Positions 58,759 through 64,000 of a DNA stretch of 64,000 nt are shown here, piece by piece. Position numbers and translations under genes: made by a program. Position 1 is the first letter of the stretch. Each line of letters starts with the position of its first letter. The notes below the pieces were generated by a model. That model saw only the letters and a list, made by a program, of their open reading frames with translations. It searched no databases and was not told where the DNA came from. Source of the stretch: Brevibacillus laterosporus (GTDB lineage: Bacteria > Bacillota > Bacilli > Brevibacillales > Brevibacillaceae); assembly GCA_007833815.1 (NCBI GenBank), contig CP033464.1, forward strand, positions 4,954,001-5,018,000. Reading direction: 5' to 3'.

Positions 58759-58974
58759 AGTAGGTCGAGAGGATCATAAAATGGCAGGTAACATTATACA
58801 TTATATAAGCAATTAGCCCCAAGCGTCGGATCCGAACTTCTTCACAAAAACGCACCCCCATTGACCTTTTGCAATTTTGCTTACAAATATATCTTATAAT
58901 AGTAAGAAAAATATGTCAATTTAGTAATTTCTATGTATAATAAAAAATAAAAACGGGAAAAGGTGGATATATTT

Positions 58975-60231
58975 GTGACACATGTTGGTAAGCGTTTACG
59001 TTACTTCCGTAAAAACCTACGTATGACTCAAGAAGAATTGTCTGTTGGCATTTGTAACCGTAGCTATGTTAGTCAAATTGAAAAGGGCAATGTCATACCA
59101 TCACCCGAAATTCTTGATCAATTGGCCAAGCGGTTACAAACCGATTTAAAAGAACTTTGGACTGAATCAGAATCTCCTATTGGATTTTCTGAAGTAGAAA
59201 TTCAAAATGCATTGCGACACATTGTTAATCGTTTAGAAGCAAATGATATTGAAATTTCGCGTAAATGGTTATTTAAGTTAAAAGGTCAGCAGTTACGCAC
59301 AGAGGATCAATGTATCTATTTGTGGGCAAAAGCTGAACTAGCTTTGCATGACCAACGTTTTGAGGAAGTGGAAGAACTATTACTAGAGAGCATCTCTCTT
59401 GCCCGTGATGTGGATGATCCTGTTTCCTTAGTACGTAGCCTCCAATCACTAGGAGATTACTATGGAATGACTCGACAAGCAAAAAAGGCAATACCTTTCT
59501 TAAGCGAAGCTCTGCAGTTGGTGAATCGCTTTGAAATCGGTGGTCTATTACGAATCTCCCTTCTCTATACGTCTGCAAAAATGCATGGAAGTCTAGAAGA
59601 GTATTATTCAGCCGTGGAATTACTAAACCAAGCGGTTCAATTGAACGATGCGTATGGAACCATGTACAAAAGTACATCTATCTACATGGGACTAGCCATT
59701 TGTCATCTGCACCTGCATCAACATGAGCAGGCTGAAAAATACAATCTTCTCGCCCTTGATGTGCTCCAGCTCGTACCAGATGAAAAGCTAATAGCGAATA
59801 CGTATAATAACCTAGGCATCTTGTATCGGGTAACGAAACGCTACGATAAATCTGAAGAATACTTGTTAAAGGCAATTGATATCTTGCAGAAATTAGAGCA
59901 GAAGCATTGGTTTAACAACGCCACCAATGAGTTAGCTCACCTTTATCGAGATATGGGTTACTACCAGCGAGCCAAGAAGCTTTGCGAAAGCGTCATTCAC
60001 AATTCCAACAACCCACATCTACTAGCTGAGATCAACCTGAATTATGCTAATATTTTGACCGATTGTGAGCATTATGAACAAGCACTCTATCATTTAGAAC
60101 AAGCTATGCAATATTTTACGGCTGAACGATCCACTCAATATGTCGTACGTTCCTATGAAGTGCTTCTTAAAATCAGTACAAACTCTCAGCAACCCGAAAA
60201 AATTGCTCGTTTATCTTTACTACACAAATAA
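58975..60231 (+). CDS. HTH-TPR regulator of the peptide-pheromone-receptor type (first copy)
   Basis: A 418-residue protein: N-terminal XRE helix-turn-helix (VGKRLRYFRKNLRMTQEELSVGICNRSYVSQIEKGNVIPSPEILDQLAKRL) followed by about seven to nine TPR-like repeats to the end (for example NTYNNLGILYRVTKRYDKSEEYLLKAIDI, EINLNYANILTDCEHYEQALYHLEQAM). This is the layout of the RRNPPA group (NprR, PlcR, AimR), which bind short secreted peptides. The GTG at 58975, eight bases after AAAAGGTGG, aligns with the MTQVGKRL start of its tandem paralogue. No pheromone gene is seen beside it. Confidence 0.85.
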   Translation: MTHVGKRLRYFRKNLRMTQEELSVGICNRSYVSQIEKGNVIPSPEILDQLAKRLQTDLKELWTESESPIGFSEVEIQNALRHIVNRLEANDIEISRKWLFKLKGQQLRTEDQCIYLWAKAELALHDQRFEEVEELLLESISLARDVDDPVSLVRSLQSLGDYYGMTRQAKKAIPFLSEALQLVNRFEIGGLLRISLLYTSAKMHGSLEEYYSAVELLNQAVQLNDAYGTMYKSTSIYMGLAICHLHLHQHEQAEKYNLLALDVLQLVPDEKLIANTYNNLGILYRVTKRYDKSEEYLLKAIDILQKLEQKHWFNNATNELAHLYRDMGYYQRAKKLCESVIHNSNNPHLLAEINLNYANILTDCEHYEQALYHLEQAMQYFTAERSTQYVVRSYEVLLKISTNSQQPEKIARLSLLHK

Positions 60232-60274
60232 ACTATAGAGTACTATAAACAATTTATTATATCAATATACTTTT

Positions 60275-60322
60275 AACAAACACGAAAAAGAGGCTTTATA
60301 TCGCCTCTTTTTCGTGTTTGTT
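60275..60322. terminator. Perfect 20-base-pair hairpin terminator between the two regulators
   Basis: Twenty bases (60275-60294, AACAAACACG..) pair without mismatch with 60303-60322 around an eight-base loop. The stem contains AAAAAG/CTTTTT and is U-rich at both ends. It closes the first regulator's transcript. Confidence 0.85.
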
Positions 60323-60356
60323 TACATTTGATAATGAATAAAGACATATAAATTCG

Positions 60357-60465
60357 ATCAAAATTTTAATTTTGATACTATATTCTTCTTTCACAACTCA
60401 AATTTAATTGTTACATTTTGTATAATAAGTTGTATAATGATAATATTCACGAAACAATCAAAATT
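60357..60465. promoter_or_regulatory. ATCAAAATT repeats around the second regulator's promoter, candidate operator
   Basis: ATCAAAATT (60357-60365) and its inverse AATTTTGAT (60368-60376) form a palindrome with a two-base centre; a third copy, ATCAAAATT, lies at 60457-60465, exactly 100 bases after the first. They bracket the promoter at 60410-60438. The symmetry suits a dimeric HTH protein, perhaps one of the two regulators. Inference only. Confidence 0.4.
60410..60438 (+). promoter_or_regulatory. Candidate promoter of the second HTH-TPR gene
   Basis: GTTACA (60410-60415), 17 bases, then TATAAT (60433-60438), 49 bases before the start. A second TATAAT at 60421 has no matching -35 box. Confidence 0.5.
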
Positions 60466-60486
60466 AATAACAAGGGTGTTTGCTAT

Positions 60487-61755
60487 ATGACGCAAGTAGG
60501 AAAAAGACTGCGCGAATTCCGCAAAAGGCTAAAGATGACTCAAGGAGATTTGGCAGAAGGCATTTGTAACCGTAGCTATGTCAGCCAAATTGAAAAAGGT
60601 CAGGTTATCCCGTCGCCTGAAATTTTGGAACAATTGGCAAAACGACTACAAACCGAAATTAAAGAACTATGGACTGAAACCGAAAACCCTTCTTTCACGC
60701 TTGTGGAAATTCAAAATTCCTTACGCCACATTATTAATCGTATTGACGAACAAGAATGGGAAATCGCTCGCAAGTGGCTACTCAAGCTACAAGGTGCTAT
60801 TATTCCTCAGTCTGAAGAAGGTGTTTATCTCTGGGCAAAAGGAAAAATCGCTGAAGTGGATGGTCGCTTGGAACAAGCAGAAGATCACTATAGCAATAGT
60901 ATTGTTCTCACCCAAGATTCAGATAATCCAACTGTCTTGATTCGCGCTCTAGATTCCCTCGGTCACTTCTACTGTGAGCATGATCAGCCAGAAAAAGCCG
61001 TTCATCTTTTGAATGAAGCTCTTCAATTATTAAATCGCTATGAAATTAGTGGATTATTACGTATTTCTGTTCTGTTGCATGTAGGCAGTATGCATGGAAA
61101 ATTGGGTGAATTTTATTCAGCCATCGAACATTTACAGCAAGCAAAAGAATTAAACAAAAATTACGGTATTTTATATAAGAGCGGCGACCTTTATTTGTCG
61201 CTAGGACATTGTTATCATCAAATTCAACAATATCAAGAAGCTGAATCCTTCTACAGACAAGCCCTATCTATTTTTGAAATTGCCAGCAATCCGGTGAGAT
61301 TGGCAGAAGTGCAGTTGAATCTAGGGCTCATGTACAAAGAGACGCTGGTTTACGACAAAGCAGAAAACTGTCTAAAACAGGCTCAACAATTCTTATCTAA
61401 TCAAATAGCAGATGAACTTCTCAATTTTACACGTATAGCTCTAGCTGATGTATATCGGTTGCAAAAACGTTTAGAAGAAGCGAAAAACCTTTGCCAATCC
61501 GTTATTTCATCAGATAGTGAAAAAATGTTGGCTGAAGCTCAATTTATCTTAGCTGAAGTGATGTTAATGCAAGGAGAAGATGATGAGGCTCTCGTCCATC
61601 TAGAAAATGCTAGGGGTTATTTTACGATTAAAAATATGCAAGCATTTTTAATTAAGACCTACCAATTGTTGGGCCATATCCATTTAAAAAATCAACGCTT
61701 TGAGCAAGCAGCTAAAATGTATGAACGATCTATCACTTTTACAGCAGAAGCTTAA
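60487..61755 (+). CDS. HTH-TPR regulator of the peptide-pheromone-receptor type (second copy)
   Basis: A 422-residue tandem paralogue of the previous gene. The HTH is nearly identical (VGKRLREFRKRLKMTQGDLAEGICNRSYVSQIEKGQVIPSPEILEQLAKRLQTEIKELWTETENP); the TPR part has diverged (LYLSLGHCYHQIQQYQEAESFYRQALSIFEI, AEVQLNLGLMYKETLVYDKAENCLKQAQQFL). Conserved DNA reader with changed sensor suggests related targets and different ligands. The ATG at 60487 follows AAGGGTG by eight bases. No candidate peptide gene between it and the next genes. Confidence 0.87.
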   Translation: MTQVGKRLREFRKRLKMTQGDLAEGICNRSYVSQIEKGQVIPSPEILEQLAKRLQTEIKELWTETENPSFTLVEIQNSLRHIINRIDEQEWEIARKWLLKLQGAIIPQSEEGVYLWAKGKIAEVDGRLEQAEDHYSNSIVLTQDSDNPTVLIRALDSLGHFYCEHDQPEKAVHLLNEALQLLNRYEISGLLRISVLLHVGSMHGKLGEFYSAIEHLQQAKELNKNYGILYKSGDLYLSLGHCYHQIQQYQEAESFYRQALSIFEIASNPVRLAEVQLNLGLMYKETLVYDKAENCLKQAQQFLSNQIADELLNFTRIALADVYRLQKRLEEAKNLCQSVISSDSEKMLAEAQFILAEVMLMQGEDDEALVHLENARGYFTIKNMQAFLIKTYQLLGHIHLKNQRFEQAAKMYERSITFTAEA

Positions 61756-61810
61756 AAAATTCCTTTCTGATGTGAAATTGCATTTCCAGACTACTATATA
61801 ATTTTAACAG

Positions 61811-61854
61811 GGCTAACTATCCAATCCAGACGATTTCATTAGTTAGCCTTTTTA
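61811..61854 (+). terminator. Terminator after the second HTH-TPR gene
   Basis: GGCTAACTA pairs perfectly with TAGTTAGCC around a 20-base loop and is followed by TTTTTA. Confidence 0.8.
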
Positions 61855-61931
61855 TTTCCTCCTGTTAAGCCTTTTAACCTCACCCCCCTCTCCTTTCCTT
61901 TTTTTCTTTTGTACTCACTTTCTTTATCCAA

Positions 61932-61968
61932 AAAGAAAAGAAAGATGGAATAGACCACCTTTCTTTTT
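61932..61968 (-). terminator. Probable terminator after the flavin-type oxidase gene
   Basis: On minus AAAAAGAAAGGTGG pairs with CCATCTTTCTTTT around TCTATT, with one mismatch, followed by CTTTTTGG. The stem is A/U-rich. The rest of 61756-62042 is pyrimidine-rich and holds no gene. Confidence 0.5.
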
Positions 61969-62042
61969 CCTAAACAATTTTGCCTCTTTTTTTCAAATGC
62001 TTGCATGAGCCCGATTCTTTTCGCTTAAGCTAAGTAATGAGC

Positions 62043-62495
62043 TTACGCTCGAAGTGCTGTCATCACTTGTAGATCTAATTTAGCTGCTGCTTTTTGATCA
62101 TATGTTTTCTCGTATTGCGGCTCTACACTAATACGGGAACCATAAAACATAATATCTCGTACACTTTCAATTTTTACTTCCAGCATGCTTAATTTAAGCG
62201 GTACACCTTCCAATTTTTCTACGATAACCTTAGCTATTCCGTTAATCGCATAAGTGGAGCCACAACCAATTAAGTTCAGCACTACTTTTGGTTCCTGACT
62301 TACATTAGTAAGGATACGTGAACGACTATCCAAAGCAATTCGAATCGTATGATTATCCATTGCCAGTACCCAGGAGATCGCACTTAAAACCGGAGCCTTT
62401 GTCTCGTGGTCAATACTACCTAACGTCATATATCGTTCATGTTGCAGAAATTCAAACAACTCTTCAGATAATGATTGTGCTACTGTTTCTGCCAT
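62043..62495 (-). CDS. Pyridoxamine 5'-phosphate oxidase-fold protein
   Basis: A 150-residue FMN-binding split-barrel protein: LFEFLQHERYMTLGSIDHETKAPVLSAISWVLAMDNHTIRIALDSRSRILTNVSQEPKVVLNLIGCGSTYAINGIAKVI. Members bind flavin or heme; the substrate is unknown. Bacillus YlaL, near ylaK and ylaJ, is of similar type, so it may be that gene displaced by the regulator pair. GGAGGATGATGAT precedes the ATG. Confidence 0.8.
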   Translation of the reverse strand: MAETVAQSLSEELFEFLQHERYMTLGSIDHETKAPVLSAISWVLAMDNHTIRIALDSRSRILTNVSQEPKVVLNLIGCGSTYAINGIAKVIVEKLEGVPLKLSMLEVKIESVRDIMFYGSRISVEPQYEKTYDQKAAAKLDLQVMTALRA

Positions 62496-62614
62496 ATCAT
62501 CATCCTCCTCTTTTCATTACATACTGTTTATTGTACATGGGCTTAGTCACTCTCGCAATGATGCCATCCGAAAAAGATGCCAATTCTTACATCATATATA
62601 AGGAGGAGACATCT

Positions 62615-62953
62615 TTGGGCACTCCACCAGCTTCCCCTGATCGTCTCGTGCAAGAGCTAGAAAAGGCAATTGAAGAATTGCAACAGGTCCGTCAATTAAA
62701 TGCCACTTTGCACAAAATCGGCTTGTATCTAGAAGATATTCGATTGGCTGATATCGTTCTTAATTACACCGCCCCTCGCCGATTAATCTGGACCAATTTC
62801 GTTGCAGGTTTAGCCAGAGGATTAGGTTTAACGATTGGTACTGCCATTGTTCTAGCGTTACTGGGCACCCTATTGTCTAAGTTCTTATCCATTCCTATTA
62901 TTGGAGATTACATTAAGGAAATAATTGAGTATGTACAATCCTATCGTCAGTAA
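62615..62953 (+). CDS. DUF5665-family membrane protein
   Basis: A 112-residue protein: a soluble N-terminal coiled part (RLVQELEKAIEELQQVRQLNATLHKIGLYLEDIRLADIVLNYTAPRRLIWTNFVAGLARG) and one or two C-terminal membrane segments (GLTIGTAIVLALLGTLLSKFLSIPII), the DUF5665 pattern. Function unknown. The TTG at 62615 is chosen because AAGGAGGAG lies six bases upstream; earlier in-frame codons overlap the opposite gene and lack such a site. Confidence 0.8.
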   Translation: MGTPPASPDRLVQELEKAIEELQQVRQLNATLHKIGLYLEDIRLADIVLNYTAPRRLIWTNFVAGLARGLGLTIGTAIVLALLGTLLSKFLSIPIIGDYIKEIIEYVQSYRQ

Positions 62954-62969
62954 GGTGACAGCTACGAAC

Positions 62970-63003
62970 AAAGGCCAGGACCTACTGTGTCCTGGCTTTG
63001 TTT
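62970..63003 (+). terminator. Terminator after the DUF5665 gene
   Basis: AAAGGCCAGGAC pairs with GTCCTGGCTTT (one bulged G) around seven bases, followed by GTTTATA. The U run is modest. Confidence 0.65.
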
Positions 63004-63079
63004 ATACTATTATTAGTCTCGACACCGCTTCTCCCAATTATCTTTTCAGTCGGCCCACTTTTTTTCGTCTTTCTTGCCC

Positions 63080-64000
63080 TTACTCTTTGTGTTTTTGTTC
63101 TTTATCTTTCTTCTTTTGCTCTTTCTTTTGCTCTTTCTCTTGATTTTTTTGTTCTTTTTGCTTTTCCTTATCATGTTGAGGCTTATCAGTTGACTTTAAT
63201 TTGGCATAATTTTTAACTTCTAAGTCTTGCTCATACAGTAAGGTTTTCCCATTATAAAAAGCAACATGTACACTTGTAACATTATGATTTGGACCCTTAA
63301 ACGGGAATTTTAAAACATACTCATCCCGATCTCCTTGCTCAATGATTACTTCTATCTTTTGTTCATGCTTCTTGCCATCTGGTGATGTCACAACCACCTT
63401 CAATGGCTCTAATGCCTGTTTTGGTAATTTTTCTAGTTGTTTTCTTAGGTTATCCCATTTACCTTTTAATCGAAGCATATTATCTTTTTTGTCAAAATAG
63501 GCATCACCCTGCCATTGCTTAAACATATCCCATACCCCATCGACATCCTTCCAGATATTTACTACCTGAATGGTTTGACGATCTATCAGCTTACCCTTAG
63601 CAAAGACTTCTACGCTTGCAGTAGAAGGGATATTATCGCCTAAAACAGGCATTTGCCATGAGAAGGAACCTACATAACTCCAGAATCGTTCGATTGGAAT
63701 CTCTTTGGTTGTTCCGTTATACGTAATTTTTACTTGGTCAGCAGAGCTTTTTACCTTCCCCTGAAATGAAACCTCTTTATTATGGGAATTATATTTTGCT
63801 AAGGAATAAACAAGCGCATTTTCCGTAAGTACAGGAGCTTCTTTAACTCGTAATTTGACACTTTCAACTAATTTATTTTGCTGGTAAGCCTGTATCGTTA
63901 GCATTTCCCCTGCGGATGCTTGCGGCATGCTGACACGGAATGTATGCTTTGAAGTGAATTGTAGCACTTCTACTTTATTTCCCTTTTCGGTAGAAATAAC
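63080..64000 (-). CDS. Secreted or surface protein with a Lys/Gln/Glu tail (N-terminal part outside the window)
   Basis: The minus-strand frame is open from the right edge (VISTEKGNKVEVLQFTSKHTFRV) to the stop at 63080, giving at least 307 residues. It shows repeated beta-sandwich-like units (GEMLTIQAYQQNKLVESVKLRVKEAP, TASVEVFAKGKLIDRQTIQVVNIW, VTSVHVAFYNGKTLLYEQDLEVKNY), suggesting Ig-like extracellular domains, and a C-terminal tail of about 35 residues of only K, E, Q, D, N and H. The protein family is not recognised. A GTG at 63967 is internal and not proposed as the start. Confidence 0.7.
   Translation of the reverse strand, partial: VISTEKGNKVEVLQFTSKHTFRVSMPQASAGEMLTIQAYQQNKLVESVKLRVKEAPVLTENALVYSLAKYNSHNKEVSFQGKVKSSADQVKITYNGTTKEIPIERFWSYVGSFSWQMPVLGDNIPSTASVEVFAKGKLIDRQTIQVVNIWKDVDGVWDMFKQWQGDAYFDKKDNMLRLKGKWDNLRKQLEKLPKQALEPLKVVVTSPDGKKHEQKIEVIIEQGDRDEYVLKFPFKGPNHNVTSVHVAFYNGKTLLYEQDLEVKNYAKLKSTDKPQHDKEKQKEQKNQEKEQKKEQKKKDKEQKHKE

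Noticed and set aside
1-64000. tRNA or rRNA genes
   Set aside because: No cloverleaf or rRNA-like conserved stretch was noticed on either strand; a tRNA scan was not possible.

Overview
The window is a chromosomal stretch of a low-to-moderate GC, endospore-forming Firmicute. Gene content and order (ylmC-H, sigG, sigE, spoIIGA, ftsZ, ftsA, sbp, two DUF881 genes, divIB, the mur cluster, spoVD, pbpB, ftsL, rsmH, mraZ, bshC, a DUF3397 gene, panE, ylbP/ylbO-like genes, ylaK/ylaJ-like genes) point to the Paenibacillaceae, most likely Brevibacillus. This assignment is an inference from synteny and protein character, not from a database search. No rRNA, tRNA or CRISPR array was seen.

Layout. (1) 1-6005, minus strand: ylmH (cut by the left edge), ylmG, sepF, ylmE, ylmD, a ymxH/ylmC-like PRC-barrel gene, then sigG, sigE and spoIIGA. 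(2) 6006-9640: an accessory island between spoIIGA and ftsZ, which are normally near neighbours. It holds IS200/IS605-type debris with RNA structure and two damaged radical-SAM peptide-maturase genes, one fused in frame to the C-terminal half of a TnpB. (3) 9695-30280, minus strand: the division and cell-wall (dcw) cluster, read in its transcription order mraZ, rsmH, ftsL, pbpB, spoVD, murE, mraY, murD, spoVE/ftsW, murG, murB, murA, divIB, ylxW, ylxX, sbp, ftsA, ftsZ. (4) 30373-37006, minus strand: ahcY, a YheC/YheD spore-coat ATP-grasp gene, a small unknown gene, bshC, a cupin regulator, a DUF3397 gene, panE; then an AIM24 gene on plus. (5) 37926-42770: a five-gene acyl-CoA carboxylase and leucine-degradation operon like yngE-yngHA. 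(6) 42977-51579: ylbP- and ylbO-like genes, an enoyl-CoA hydratase, an Spx/MgsR-like gene divergent from an ArsR-type regulator, a DUF2626 gene, a MidA-type methyltransferase, a lipoprotein plus secreted coiled-coil pair, and a YqgX-like hydrolase. (7) 51674-64000: an intact IS3 element inserted in a terminator loop, small lipoprotein and membrane genes, ylaK/ylaJ-like genes, an aldo/keto reductase, a tandem pair of HTH-TPR regulators of the peptide-pheromone-receptor type, and a partial secreted protein.

How it fits together. The dcw region makes lipid-linked peptidoglycan precursor (murE, mraY, murD, murG, murB, murA), polymerises it at the septum (pbpB, ftsL, divIB, FtsW-type protein) and builds the Z-ring (ftsZ, ftsA, sepF). 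Sporulation copies of the same machinery (spoVD, spoVE) and the sporulation sigma factors with the sigma-E-activating protease are interleaved. Visible control signals include a phased MraZ operator beside a consensus promoter, a Spo0A-type spoIIGA promoter, a sigma-F-like sigG promoter, and a stem that would hide the spoVD ribosome-binding site on read-through mRNA.

The most unusual material is the 6.3-9.6 kb island: a pseudoknotted omega-RNA-like element, three copies of one IS605 end hairpin, and the radical-SAM/TnpB hybrid frame.
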